NCBI GenBank assembly: GCA_025465465.1
Contig: JAODND010000012.1
Span: 1-51,910 of the forward strand
DNA length: 51,910 nucleotides
Source of the DNA: Frankiales bacterium
GTDB lineage: Bacteria > Actinomycetota > Actinomycetes > Mycobacteriales > SCTD01
Direction of reading: 5' to 3'
Positions 26,450-35,425 of this stretch are shown here, piece after piece. Numbering within the stretch: position 1 is the stretch's first letter; every line of letters begins with the position of its first letter. The position numbers were made by a program, and so were the translations under genes. The notes below the pieces were generated by a model. That model was not told the DNA's origin and did no database searches. It saw only the letters and a list, made by a program, of their open reading frames with translations.

Positions 26450-26455
26450 ACCCTA
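26450..26455 (-). promoter_or_regulatory. -10 element (TAGGGT) for the PPOX gene
   Basis: Read on the minus strand, TAGGGT is six bases before GTG 26443. It lies about 40 bases from the start of the divergent MFS gene. Confidence 0.45.
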
Positions 26456-26492
26456 GGTTCCTGACCGATCATGCCCGGGTAGTGGTCTCGCC

Positions 26493-28022
26493 ATGACAAC
26501 GGCGTCAGCCCCTCTGCAGGGCACCTTGCGATCACTCATTCCCGCCCGTATCGACCGGCTCCCGTGGTCACCGTTCTTCACCAGGATGGTGATGGCCCTG
26601 GGGGTCGCCTGGATCCTCGACGGGCTCGAGATCCAGATCGCCGGCATCGTGGTGCCGACCCTGACCGACAAGGCGACGCTCGGGCTGTCGGGCACCGCCG
26701 TCGGCGCCGTCGCGTCGGTCTACCTCGCCGGCGAGGTGGTCGGTGCGCTCGTCTTCGGCAAGCTCTCCGACCGGCTCGGTCGACGCAACCTGTTCATGGT
26801 GACGCTGGGGATCTACCTCGTCGGCAGCGGCCTCACGGCCCTCACCCTGGGCAACGGCCCGGGCTGGGTGCTCTTCCTCTACCTGACGCGCTTCGTGGCC
26901 GGCATCGGCATCGGTGGGGAGTACGCCGCCATCAACTCCGCCATCGACGAGATGATGCCCGCCCGGTTCCGCGGCCGCGTCGACATCGCCGTCAACGGCA
27001 CCTACTGGGGCGGGGCGCTGCTGGCGACGTTCGCCCAGCTGCTCATCTTCAACAACGTCGCCAAGGACTTCGCCTGGCGGGCCGGCTTCCTCATCGGACC
27101 GGTCCTCGGCCTGGTCATCCTGCTGATCCGGCGGCACCTGCCGGAGAGCCCCCGCTGGCTCATGATGAAGGGCCGGGAGCAGGAGGCCGAGGCCGAGATC
27201 GCCCGGATGGAGCGCTGGGTCGAGCAGTCCCAGGGTTCGCTGCCTCCGGTCGACGAGAGCAAGGCCATCGAGATCAGCCCGACGACGGAGATGGGCTACA
27301 CGACGCTCGTCGGTGTGCTGTTCCGGGAGATGCCGCGGCGGGCGACCCTGGGCGCCACGCTGATGATCACCCAGTCCTTCCTCTACAACGCGATCTTCTT
27401 CACCTACGGCCTGGTGCTGAAGCAGTTCTACGGCGTGGGCGACGCCTCGCTGCCGTACTACTTCATCGCCTTCGCCCTGGGCAACCTCGCCGGGCCGCTG
27501 CTGCTCGGGCACCTGTTCGACACCATCGGGCGGCGCCGGATGATCTCCGGCACCTATCTGCTGTCGGGCGTGCTGCTGCTGGTGACGGCGGTGCTGTTCC
27601 AGGCCGGCGCGCTGACCGCGGTGACTCAGACGATCGCCTGGTCGGTCATCTTCTTCTTCGCCTCGGCCGGCGCCTCCGCGGCCTACCTCACCGTGTCGGA
27701 GATCTTCCCCATCGAGGTCCGCGCCAAGGCCATCGCGGTCTTCTTCGCCATCGCCCAGGGCTTCGGTGCCCTCGGCCCGGTCATCTACGGCTCGCTGGTC
27801 GGCGACGGCAAGGACAGCACCCGGCTGTTCCTCGGCTACCTGCTCGGCGCGGTGGTGATGGTCGCGGGCGGGGTGGTCGCCGCCACCCTCGGGGTCGCGG
27901 CCGAGGGCAAGTCGCTCGAGGAGGTCGCCACGCCGCTCTCGGCAGCGAGCCGGCTCCTTCCGGCGTACCCCGCAGGTCCGCGCTCCAAGGACCCCATCGA
28001 AGGGCGCGTCAGGCTGCGCTGA
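26493..28022 (+). CDS. MFS transporter, sugar-porter/metabolite:H+ symporter type
   Basis: A 509-aa secondary transporter with twelve predicted membrane helices. Family signatures: DRLGRRN in the loop between helices 2 and 3 (about residue 90), GGEYAAINSAIDEMMPARFRG after helix 4, and PESPRWLMMKG at the end of helix 6. The central loop (about 230-275) is charged. Relatives move sugars, aromatic acids or organic acids with protons; the substrate is not evident. The downstream CoA-transferase and ThDP enzyme genes suggest a carboxylic acid. ATG 26493 lacks a good binding site. Confidence 0.88.
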   Translation: MTTASAPLQGTLRSLIPARIDRLPWSPFFTRMVMALGVAWILDGLEIQIAGIVVPTLTDKATLGLSGTAVGAVASVYLAGEVVGALVFGKLSDRLGRRNLFMVTLGIYLVGSGLTALTLGNGPGWVLFLYLTRFVAGIGIGGEYAAINSAIDEMMPARFRGRVDIAVNGTYWGGALLATFAQLLIFNNVAKDFAWRAGFLIGPVLGLVILLIRRHLPESPRWLMMKGREQEAEAEIARMERWVEQSQGSLPPVDESKAIEISPTTEMGYTTLVGVLFREMPRRATLGATLMITQSFLYNAIFFTYGLVLKQFYGVGDASLPYYFIAFALGNLAGPLLLGHLFDTIGRRRMISGTYLLSGVLLLVTAVLFQAGALTAVTQTIAWSVIFFFASAGASAAYLTVSEIFPIEVRAKAIAVFFAIAQGFGALGPVIYGSLVGDGKDSTRLFLGYLLGAVVMVAGGVVAATLGVAAEGKSLEEVATPLSAASRLLPAYPAGPRSKDPIEGRVRLR

Positions 28023-28026
28023 TGGC

Positions 28027-28032
28027 TAGGTT
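28027..28032 (+). promoter_or_regulatory. -10 element (TAGGTT) for the CoA-transferase gene
   Basis: TAGGTT, five bases after the MFS stop, ends six bases before GTG 28039. Confidence 0.5.
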
Positions 28033-28038
28033 GGGTGG

Positions 28039-29244
28039 GTGCCCAGCCTCACGGAGTCGCTCGCGGCCGGTCCCGGCTGGCCGGTGCGCCAGCCGTACGA
28101 CGGTCCGTTGGCGGGTGCGAAGGTGCTCGACCTGTCGAGGGTGCTCGCCGGGCCCTACTGCTGCATGGTGCTGGCCGACCTCGGTGCCGATGTCCTCAAG
28201 GTCGAGCGCCCCGGCACGGGCGACGACACCCGGCACTGGGGGCCGCCGTTCCACGGTGCCGACGCGGCGTACTTCTTCAGCGTCAACCGGGACCGACGCT
28301 CGCTCGCGCTGGACCTCTCTACCGATGGGGGACAGGCGGTGGTCGCCCGGCTCGCCGAGGAGGCGGACGTCGTCGTCGAGAACTTCCTGCCCCGGCACCT
28401 CAAGGCGCTGTCACTGGATCGCCTGCGGGACAAGGGATCCGCAGTCTGGGTCAGTGTCCGCGGGGCGGGCGGAGACGGTCCCGACGGGGACAAGCCCGGG
28501 TACGACGTGATGGCACAGGCCCGGTCCGGACTGATGTCGGTGACCGGGACGGACCAGCCCACCAGGGTCGGCGTGGCCGTCGCCGACATCGTCACGGGCC
28601 TGTACGCCGCGATCGGTGCGCTGGCGGGCCTGGTGGCCCGGCGCCCGCTGCAGGTCGAGGTCGGGCTGCTCGAGTCGGCCGTGGCGATGCTCGTCAACCA
28701 GGCCAGCAACTCCCTCGTCGGCGGGGTGGTCCCGGCCCTGTCGGGCAACGCCCACCCCAACATCGTCCCCTATGGCCCACTCCGTTGCGCGGACACCGCG
28801 TTGGTCATCGGTGCCGGCAACGACAGGCAGTTCGCCGACCTCTGCACGGCACTGTCGGTCGTCCCCATGGCGAGCTGGGCGACCAATGCCGGACGGGTCG
28901 AGGACCGGGCAGCGGTGCTGCTCGCCCTCGAGGCCGCGCTGGTGTTGCGGCCGGCCCGCGATTGGGTCGATGTCCTGACCCTGCACGGGATCCCGTGTGC
29001 GCCCGTGCAGGACCTCGGGCAGCTCGCGAGCGACCCTCAGCTGCTGGCGACGGGTCAGCTTGCGACCCTCTCCCATCCCGCTGGACCCGTGACCGTGGTC
29101 GGCTCGCCGCTCCGGCTCGACGGCCGCCGTCCGAGGCCGCACGATGCGCCGCCGACGCTCGGTCAGCACACCGACGAGGTGCTGCTGGCGATGGGCCTGA
29201 CGACCGAGCAGATCGAGGACGTCACCCGTGCCGACCGGGGGTGA
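28039..29244 (+). CDS. Class III CoA-transferase (CaiB/BaiF family)
   Basis: Moves CoA between carboxylic acids through an enzyme-bound Asp thioester. The family N-terminus GPLAGAKVLDLSRVLAGPYC, then GADVLKVERPGTGDDTR, and the SVRGAGGDGPDGDKPGYD segment ending in the catalytic Asp are all visible. At 401 aa the length is normal. Known members act on formate/oxalate, carnitine, and dicarboxylates such as succinate/glutarate. The gene overlaps the ThDP-enzyme gene by 17 bases, so they are probably translated together and may act in sequence. Confidence 0.92.
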   Translation: MPSLTESLAAGPGWPVRQPYDGPLAGAKVLDLSRVLAGPYCCMVLADLGADVLKVERPGTGDDTRHWGPPFHGADAAYFFSVNRDRRSLALDLSTDGGQAVVARLAEEADVVVENFLPRHLKALSLDRLRDKGSAVWVSVRGAGGDGPDGDKPGYDVMAQARSGLMSVTGTDQPTRVGVAVADIVTGLYAAIGALAGLVARRPLQVEVGLLESAVAMLVNQASNSLVGGVVPALSGNAHPNIVPYGPLRCADTALVIGAGNDRQFADLCTALSVVPMASWATNAGRVEDRAAVLLALEAALVLRPARDWVDVLTLHGIPCAPVQDLGQLASDPQLLATGQLATLSHPAGPVTVVGSPLRLDGRRPRPHDAPPTLGQHTDEVLLAMGLTTEQIEDVTRADRG

Positions 29245-30802
29245 GGCCCTCGTCGCCGGGCTCGCAGAGCTCGGCGTCGACGTCGTGTTCGGGCTGCCGG
29301 GCGTGCACAACCTGGCTGCCTGGAAGGGGTTCCCGGGCAGCGCTGTCCGGCTGGTGGGTGTCCGCCACGAGCAGACGGCGGGCTACGCCGCTGACGGCTA
29401 TGCCCGCGCGACGGGTCGGCTGGGGGTTGCCCTGACCACCACCGGGCCGGGGGCCTCCAACATCGTCACCGCCGTGGGGGAGGCCTGGGCATGCCACAGC
29501 CCGCTGCTGGTCGTCGCGACCGACATCCCGACGACGGCCCGCCGGCCGGGGGTCTTCCGCGGCGTGCTGCACGAGACCACCGACCAGGCGTCGTTCTTCC
29601 GGCCGGTGACCAAGGCCCAGTTCCGTGTCGAGCGGGCGGAAGACCTGCACGACGTGCTCGTCCGCGCCGGGCGGCTGGCGATGATCCACCCGCGGCGACC
29701 GGTCTACGTCGAGATCCCGACGGACCTGCTGTCGGCGCACGTCCCCGTGCCGGTGCCTGAGACCCACGTCCCGCCGACCCGCGGCTTCCTGCCCGACCGC
29801 GAGGCGTTCCCGCACCCGTTCGAGCGACCGCTGGTCTGGGCCGGTGGGGGAGCGACAGCGTCCGGCGCCGGCCCGCTCGTCGCTGACCTCTGCCGCCGCC
29901 TCGGCGCCCCGCTCCTCACGTCGTACGGCGGTCGGGGGCTGCTCGCACCGGACGACCCGCACCTGGTGCCGTTGCCGCCGCACACGAAGGAGGCCGGCGA
30001 CCTCTGGGACGCGGCCGATCTGGTGGTGGTCGTCGGGTCCGACCTGGACGGGATGAACACGCAGGGCTTCCGGCAGCCACGGCCGCCGTGGGTGGTGACC
30101 GTCGACCTCGCGCACCCCGTCAACCTCGAGCCCGATGTGCACCTCGCGATGGACGCGGTCGCGGGACTGTCGGTGCTGCTGGAGCAGGCACCGCAGCGCG
30201 ACCCCTGGTTCACGCGACCGGCAGGTCGCGAGCTGTACGCCGGTCCCGAGACCGCCTTCCTGGACGCCTTCGAGAGCGGTCTCACCGAGGACGTCGTCGT
30301 CGCCGCCGACATGTGCATCCCTGGCTACTGGTACGGCGGTTTCGGCCGCGTCCGGCAGCCCCGCGGGCTCGCCTACCCGGTCGGCTGGGGGACCCTGGGC
30401 TTCGGCTTCCCGGCCGGGATCGGTGCCGCCCTGTCAGGACGTCCGGCTGTCGCCCTGGTCGGCGACGGCGGCTTCCTGTTCGCCTGCGGCGACCTGGCGA
30501 CGGTGGCGCAGGAGCAGATCCCCCTGACGACCGTGCTCGTCGACGACGGCGGCTACGGGATGCTCGCCTACGACTTCACCAAGGACGGCGACACCCCGAT
30601 CGGCTGCGACCTCGAGCCCCCGGACTTCGTCGCGCTGGCGCGGGCCTTCCGCGTCGACTCCCGTGAAGTGACCCTCGACGAGCTCGGATCCGCTGTGGCA
30701 CAAGGGATCGCGAGCGGCAAGCCCTCGCTGCTCGTGCTGAAGGCGGCCTACACGCCGCCCCCCAACACCAGCCCTCGCTGGTACCGCGCAGCTACAGGCT
30801 GA
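29228..30802 (+). CDS. Thiamine-diphosphate-dependent enzyme, acetolactate synthase-like
   Basis: A 524-aa ThDP enzyme with the three-domain layout (Pyr, central, PP). The activating Glu is Glu48 in VRHEQTAGYAADGYAR. The cofactor-binding GDG is at 412-414 (VGDGGF), followed 25 residues later by DDGGYG, where most relatives have NN before Gly. It lacks acetolactate-synthase-specific features and a regulatory subunit, so a 2-oxo-acid decarboxylase is as likely. Formation of branched amino acids is not supported by the neighbours, which are catabolic. The GTG start overlaps the end of the CoA-transferase gene. The 3' end overlaps the opposing amaB gene by 11 bases. Confidence 0.85.
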   Translation: MPTGGEALVAGLAELGVDVVFGLPGVHNLAAWKGFPGSAVRLVGVRHEQTAGYAADGYARATGRLGVALTTTGPGASNIVTAVGEAWACHSPLLVVATDIPTTARRPGVFRGVLHETTDQASFFRPVTKAQFRVERAEDLHDVLVRAGRLAMIHPRRPVYVEIPTDLLSAHVPVPVPETHVPPTRGFLPDREAFPHPFERPLVWAGGGATASGAGPLVADLCRRLGAPLLTSYGGRGLLAPDDPHLVPLPPHTKEAGDLWDAADLVVVVGSDLDGMNTQGFRQPRPPWVVTVDLAHPVNLEPDVHLAMDAVAGLSVLLEQAPQRDPWFTRPAGRELYAGPETAFLDAFESGLTEDVVVAADMCIPGYWYGGFGRVRQPRGLAYPVGWGTLGFGFPAGIGAALSGRPAVALVGDGGFLFACGDLATVAQEQIPLTTVLVDDGGYGMLAYDFTKDGDTPIGCDLEPPDFVALARAFRVDSREVTLDELGSAVAQGIASGKPSLLVLKAAYTPPPNTSPRWYRAATG

Positions 30803-32342
30803 AGCGGGGGTCGTACGCCGACTCCTCGGTGTCCATCTGCGCCTTCTGCAGCTTGCCGGCGTAGTCCCAGTTCATCGACTGCCAGCGGGTGAACTGGTCG
30901 AGGACCCACACCCCGGACTGCCGCGAGCCGTTGCCGCTCTTGCCGTTGCCACCGAACGGCAGGTGCGCCTCGGCGCCGGAGGTCGAGTTGTTGACCGACA
31001 GCATCCCCGCCGACACCCGGGACCGGAAGTCCCAGACCGCCTTCGGCGACGACGTGTAGATGGCCGACGACAGCCCGTACCCGTGTCCGTTTGCCAGCTC
31101 GACCGCCTCGTCGAAGGTCGAGAACCGCATCACGCTGACGAGGGGACCGAAGGTCTCGTTCAGGTAGAGCGCGTCGTCGGCGCGGACGCCGGTCACGACG
31201 GTCGGGTGCGCGAAGACCCCGGCCTCCGGGTCTCCCACGAAGCCGGCGCGGGGGTTGTCGGCGGTGATGCGTCCGACTCCGGTCGAGCCGTGCACCTCGT
31301 GGTGCGGCTGGACCTCGCCGAGCCACTTCTCGAAGCCGCTCAGGAACCGTTCCGACAGCATCGGTCCATAGAGCACGTCACCCGTCGGGTCACCGATCGC
31401 TGCCGTCTCGACGCGGTGGACGAACTTCTCGACGAACGCGTCGTAGACGTCGGCGTGGACGATCGCGACACCGAGCGAGGTGCAGCGCTGGCCGGCGGTG
31501 CCGAAGCCGCTGAACAGCGCACCCTCCGCGGCCAGGTCGAGGTCGGCGTCGGGCATGACGACGAGCGGGTTCTTGCCGCCGAGCTCGAGGCAGGGCGATT
31601 GCAGGTGCTTGCCGCAGAGCGCGCCGATCTGCGCGCCCACCTCCGAGGAGCCGGTGAAGCCGACCTTCTGCACGAGGCCCTGCGACAGCGCCTGCGACAG
31701 CCCCTCGAAGGTGGTGGGCCCGTCGGCCTGCACGGTGTTGAGCACCCCAGCCGGCACGCCGCCCGCCACGAACAGCCTGGTCAGCGCGTCGCCGAGAGCG
31801 GCGCTGTACTCAGCCGGCTTCCAGACGACGGCGTTGCCGCAGAGCAGCGCGGGGACGAGATACCAGGAGGGGACCGCGACGGGGAAGTTGCCCGCCGTGA
31901 TGATGCCTGCGACACCGACCGGCACCCGGAAGGTGAACAGCTGCTTGTCGCGCATCTCCGACGGCACCGTCTGGCCGTAGAGCCGGCGGCCCTCGCCGAG
32001 GAAGAAGTCACAGGTGTCGATGATCTCCTGGACCTCACCGAGCGCCTCGGCCCGCGGCTTGCCGACCTCGCGCACGATCAGCGCCGCCAGGGCCTCCTTG
32101 TTGGACTCGACGAGCCGCCCGACCTGCGCGATGACCCGGCCGCGCACCGGTGCGGGCGTGTCAGCCCAGGCACGCTGGGCGGCGGTGGCTGCGCGGAAGG
32201 CCTCGACGACCTGGTCCACGGAGGCGAGTGAGATCTCCGCGACCACGTCGTCGAGCTGCGCGGGGTTGGTGGACAGCAGCGTGCCGGCGGCGCCGGGGAC
32301 CGACGTGCCGTCGATGAGGGAGCTGATCAGCGTGGCAGTCAC
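30792..32342 (-). CDS. amaB: Alpha-aminoadipate-semialdehyde/piperideine-6-carboxylate dehydrogenase
   Basis: NAD(P)-dependent aldehyde dehydrogenase predicted to oxidise the LAT product to 2-aminoadipate. ALDH residues are in place: catalytic Cys287 in GQRCTS, general base Glu253 in CLELGGKNP, cofactor Lys174 in WKPAEYS and ETFGPL near the end. The 516-aa length and divergence from generic ALDHs fit the lysine-pathway subgroup. The key support is context: GTG 32342 overlaps the stop of lat (GTGA), the classical lat-pcd arrangement of actinobacteria. The 3' end overlaps that of the ThDP gene. Confidence 0.85.
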   Translation of the reverse strand: MTATLISSLIDGTSVPGAAGTLLSTNPAQLDDVVAEISLASVDQVVEAFRAATAAQRAWADTPAPVRGRVIAQVGRLVESNKEALAALIVREVGKPRAEALGEVQEIIDTCDFFLGEGRRLYGQTVPSEMRDKQLFTFRVPVGVAGIITAGNFPVAVPSWYLVPALLCGNAVVWKPAEYSAALGDALTRLFVAGGVPAGVLNTVQADGPTTFEGLSQALSQGLVQKVGFTGSSEVGAQIGALCGKHLQSPCLELGGKNPLVVMPDADLDLAAEGALFSGFGTAGQRCTSLGVAIVHADVYDAFVEKFVHRVETAAIGDPTGDVLYGPMLSERFLSGFEKWLGEVQPHHEVHGSTGVGRITADNPRAGFVGDPEAGVFAHPTVVTGVRADDALYLNETFGPLVSVMRFSTFDEAVELANGHGYGLSSAIYTSSPKAVWDFRSRVSAGMLSVNNSTSGAEAHLPFGGNGKSGNGSRQSGVWVLDQFTRWQSMNWDYAGKLQKAQMDTEESAYDPRFSL

Positions 32343-33667
32343 TGTGCGAGGAGCCTTTCGAGGACGCGGTCGAGGGCGGCGACGCCGAGGGCGAGCTCGG
32401 TCTCGCTGACCGTGAGGGCCGGGCGGAACCGGACGCTGCGCGTGCCGCAGCCGAGCAGGAGGACCCGCTTGTCCTCGCGCAGCGACGACAGCACGGCGTC
32501 GCGGATCTCCTTGCTGGGCAAGGAGAACGCACACATCAGACCACGCCCGCGCACGTCGGTCACGATCTCGAAGCGTGCCGCCAGCTGGCCGAGCAGGCGG
32601 AGCAGGTGGGTGCCCGCGGCCGCGGTGTGCGCGATGAGCCCGTCGGCCTCGACCACCTCGAGCACCCGGCGCGCGCGCACCATGTCGACGAGCGAGCCGC
32701 CCCACGTCGAGTTGATGCGCGAGGACACCGCAAACACGTTGTCCGGCACCTCGTCGACGCGGCCGCCCGCCATGACGCCGCACACCTGCGTCTTCTTGCC
32801 GAAGGCGACCACGTCCGGCTGCACGCCGAGCTGCTGGTAGGCCCACGGGGTGCCCGTGAGACCGCAGCCGGTCTGCACCTCGTCCAGCACGAACAGCGCG
32901 TCGAACTCGCGGCAGAGCGCTTGCATCGCCTGCAGGAACTGCGGCCGGAAGTGGTGGTCGCCGCCCTCACCCTGGATCGGCTCCATGATGAAGCAGGCGA
33001 TGTCGTGCGGATGGGCGTCGAACGCGGTGCGCGCGGCCGCCAGCGCCACGTGCTCGCGCGCCTCGACGTCCGACGACGGGGACAGGTAGGGCGACGGGAT
33101 CCGCGGCCAGTCGAGCTTGGGGAAGCGGTCCACCTTCACCGGGTCGGTGTTGGTGAGCGACAGGGTGTAGCCGCTGCGCCCGTGGAAGGCCTCGCGCAGG
33201 TGCAGCACCTTCGTCCCGAGCTCGGGGGAGCGCCCGTGCGCCTCGTTCCAGCGGCTCTTCCAGTCGAACGCGACCTTCAAGGCGTTCTCGACCGCGAGCG
33301 CGCCGCCCTCGACGAAGAACAGGTGGGGGAGCGCGGGATCGCCGAGCACCCGCGCAAAGGTCTCGACGAACCGGGCCATCGCGACGGTGTAGATGTCGCT
33401 GTTGGACGGCTTGTTGCGAGCGGCCTCGAGCAGGTCGGCGGTGAAGGCCGCGTCGTCGACCAGAGCGGGGTGGTTCATGCCCAGCGCGCTCGAGGCGAAG
33501 AAGGTGAACAGGTCGAGGTAGGTGCGCCCGTCGCGCGCGTCGACCAGCTGCGACCCGCGCGACGCCGTCAGGTCGAGCACCATGTCGAACCCGTCGACGA
33601 GCAGGTGCTGACCGAGGAGGGTGTGCACCTCGGCCGGAGACACCGGCGCAGGAGCAATTGTCGTCAT
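32339..33667 (-). CDS. lat: L-lysine 6-transaminase
   Basis: PLP enzyme moving the epsilon-amino group of lysine to 2-oxoglutarate, giving aminoadipate semialdehyde. It is a class III aminotransferase of 442 aa with family-specific motifs: EGGALAVENALKVAFDWK, FIMEPIQGEGGDHHF, LFVLDEVQTG, and AFGKKTQVCG containing the PLP-binding Lys (291 or 292). This last motif is typical of LAT and uncommon in other members. ATG 33667 has TACGCT six bases upstream and no binding site, so it is likely leaderless. It is coupled to amaB. In some actinobacteria this pair feeds beta-lactam synthesis; no such genes are here, so catabolism is more likely. Confidence 0.93.
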   Translation of the reverse strand: MTTIAPAPVSPAEVHTLLGQHLLVDGFDMVLDLTASRGSQLVDARDGRTYLDLFTFFASSALGMNHPALVDDAAFTADLLEAARNKPSNSDIYTVAMARFVETFARVLGDPALPHLFFVEGGALAVENALKVAFDWKSRWNEAHGRSPELGTKVLHLREAFHGRSGYTLSLTNTDPVKVDRFPKLDWPRIPSPYLSPSSDVEAREHVALAAARTAFDAHPHDIACFIMEPIQGEGGDHHFRPQFLQAMQALCREFDALFVLDEVQTGCGLTGTPWAYQQLGVQPDVVAFGKKTQVCGVMAGGRVDEVPDNVFAVSSRINSTWGGSLVDMVRARRVLEVVEADGLIAHTAAAGTHLLRLLGQLAARFEIVTDVRGRGLMCAFSLPSKEIRDAVLSSLREDKRVLLLGCGTRSVRFRPALTVSETELALGVAALDRVLERLLAQ

Positions 33668-33673
33668 CGCCCC

Positions 33674-33679
33674 AGCGTA
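33674..33679 (-). promoter_or_regulatory. -10 element (TACGCT) for lat
   Basis: On the minus strand TACGCT ends six bases before ATG 33667. The only space for lat control is the 76 bases shared with the divergent amidohydrolase gene. Confidence 0.45.
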
Positions 33680-33730
33680 GACGGCGATCCTCCGGCCGAC
33701 GAGCACCCTGACGGGCGATTTGCCACCGGC

Positions 33731-33736
33731 TAGCGT
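33731..33736 (+). promoter_or_regulatory. -10 element (TAGCGT) for the amidohydrolase gene
   Basis: TAGCGT ends seven bases before GTG 33744. Confidence 0.45.
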
Positions 33737-33743
33737 CGCGCAG

Positions 33744-35315
33744 GTGCCGACCACGCTCTACCGCCGCGGCCGGGTGCGCAGCCCCGTCGATCCCTTCGCG
33801 ACCGCCCTTCTGACCGACGGTGACCGGGTTGTCTGGGTCGGGCAGGAGGCCGCTGCGGACGCGCTCGCACCGGATGTCACCGTCGAGCTGGACGACGGCT
33901 GGCTGGCGCCGGCCTTCGTCGATGCCCACGTGCACGCCACCAGCACCGGGATGGCGCTGACGGGGTTGGACCTCACCGGCACGACGTCACTGGGCCAGGC
34001 ACTTCGGCTGCTCGAGCAGCACTGCCGCCGGGTCCGCGGGGGAGTGGTCCTGGGGACCGGTTGGGACGAGACCCTTTGGCCGGAGGGCCGCCCGCCCAGC
34101 GCCGCCGAGCTCGACCGGGCCTCCTACGGCGGCGTCGTCTACCTGTCCCGCACCGACGTGCACTCGGCCGTGGCCAGCAGTGCGCTGCTGGCCGCGTGTC
34201 CCGAGGCCCGCGGGGCGCCGGGTTGGGGAGCGGACGGGCTGGTACGACAGCAGGCCCACCACCTGGTACGACGGGCCGCGCAGGCGGCCGTCACGCCTGC
34301 CCAGCGGCAGGCCGCGCAGCGCACCGCTCTCGACCGGGCGGCCGCACTGGGGATCGCCTGCGTGCACGAGTGCGGGGGGCCGGACATCAGCGGCGAGGAC
34401 GACTTCCGCGCGCTGCTCGCGCTCGATCATCCCGTCGAGCGGGTGGGCTACTGGGGCGAGCTTCTCGCCGTCGACAAGGCCCGCGCGCTCGGGGCCGCGG
34501 GGGCCGCCGGAGACCTGTTCGTGGATGGAGCGCTCGGCAGCCGCACCGCCTGCCTGCACGAGGACTACCGGGACGGCGAGGGCCACGGCACCGCCTACCT
34601 CGAGACCGAGCAGGTGCGCGACCACGTGGTCGCCTGCACCCGAGACGGCATGCAGGCCGGCTTCCACGCCATCGGCGACGAGGCCGTCCGGCGGGTTGCC
34701 GACGGTCTCAGGGGAGCGGCCGCAGCGGTCGGCGCCGACGCGGTCCGGGCCGCCCGGCACCGGGTCGAGCACCTCGAGATGGTCGCCCCGGAGCAGGTCG
34801 CCGTGCTTGCCGACCTCGGGGTCGTCGCCAGCGTGCAGCCGATGTTCGACGCCCGCTGGGGCGGGCCGTCCGGGATGTACGCGCAGCGGCTGGGAGAGGA
34901 TCGGGCGCGAGGGATGAACCCGTTCGCGGCGCTGGTCGCTGCAGGTGTCGCCCTGGCTCTCGGGTCCGACAGCCCGGTGACCACTCTCGACCCGTGGGGC
35001 ACGGTCCGGGCTGCTGTCCGGCACCGCACTCCCGGCTCCGGCCTGTCGGCGCGCGCCGCCTTCAGCGCCCACACCCGCGGCGGGTGGCGGGCAGCCCGCC
35101 GGGACGAGGGCGAGCTGGTGCCGGGCGCCACTGCGACGTTCGCGATCTGGCAGGTGCCCGGGGAGCTGGTCGTGCAGGCGCCGGCGGACGCCCTCGCGGG
35201 CTGGTCGACGGACGCCCGGGCCGGCGTCTCGGGACTGCCCGACCTCGACGCCCCGGACCCCCTCTGCCGACGGACGGTCGTCGCCGGCGTCGTGGCACAC
35301 GAAGCGGACGTCTAG
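33744..35315 (+). CDS. Amidohydrolase, YtcJ-like
   Basis: A 523-aa metal-dependent hydrolase. The N-terminal beta sandwich leads into FVDAHVHATSTG (metal-binding HxH). FHAIGDEAV, HRVEHLEMV and ALGSDSPVTTLDPW supply the later His and Asp ligands of the TIM barrel, as in YtcJ/AmdA-type enzymes that hydrolyse N-acyl or formamide bonds. The substrate is not evident. It is divergent from lat with only 76 bases between starts. GTG 33744 is chosen for the leaderless hexamer; an in-frame TTG at 33720 is less likely. Confidence 0.87.
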   Translation: MPTTLYRRGRVRSPVDPFATALLTDGDRVVWVGQEAAADALAPDVTVELDDGWLAPAFVDAHVHATSTGMALTGLDLTGTTSLGQALRLLEQHCRRVRGGVVLGTGWDETLWPEGRPPSAAELDRASYGGVVYLSRTDVHSAVASSALLAACPEARGAPGWGADGLVRQQAHHLVRRAAQAAVTPAQRQAAQRTALDRAAALGIACVHECGGPDISGEDDFRALLALDHPVERVGYWGELLAVDKARALGAAGAAGDLFVDGALGSRTACLHEDYRDGEGHGTAYLETEQVRDHVVACTRDGMQAGFHAIGDEAVRRVADGLRGAAAAVGADAVRAARHRVEHLEMVAPEQVAVLADLGVVASVQPMFDARWGGPSGMYAQRLGEDRARGMNPFAALVAAGVALALGSDSPVTTLDPWGTVRAAVRHRTPGSGLSARAAFSAHTRGGWRAARRDEGELVPGATATFAIWQVPGELVVQAPADALAGWSTDARAGVSGLPDLDAPDPLCRRTVVAGVVAHEADV

Positions 35316-35388
35316 GGGCCGAACGGAGCAATACCTCGTCACGATTCGTGACCGGAGGAATGCGTTGCGATGAACGGGCGGCAAAGCA

Positions 35389-35419
35389 TTGACAAGGCAC
35401 CGGAACCCGTCGGTATGGT
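35389..35419 (+). promoter_or_regulatory. Strong SigA-type promoter for a non-coding RNA
   Basis: TTGACA (35389-35394), a perfect -35, is followed after 19 bases by TATGGT (35414-35419). A perfect TTGACA is rare in this GC-rich window. The predicted start is near 35426. The next gene is 280 bases downstream and has its own -10, so the product is probably a short RNA. Confidence 0.6.
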
Positions 35420-35425
35420 CCTGCC

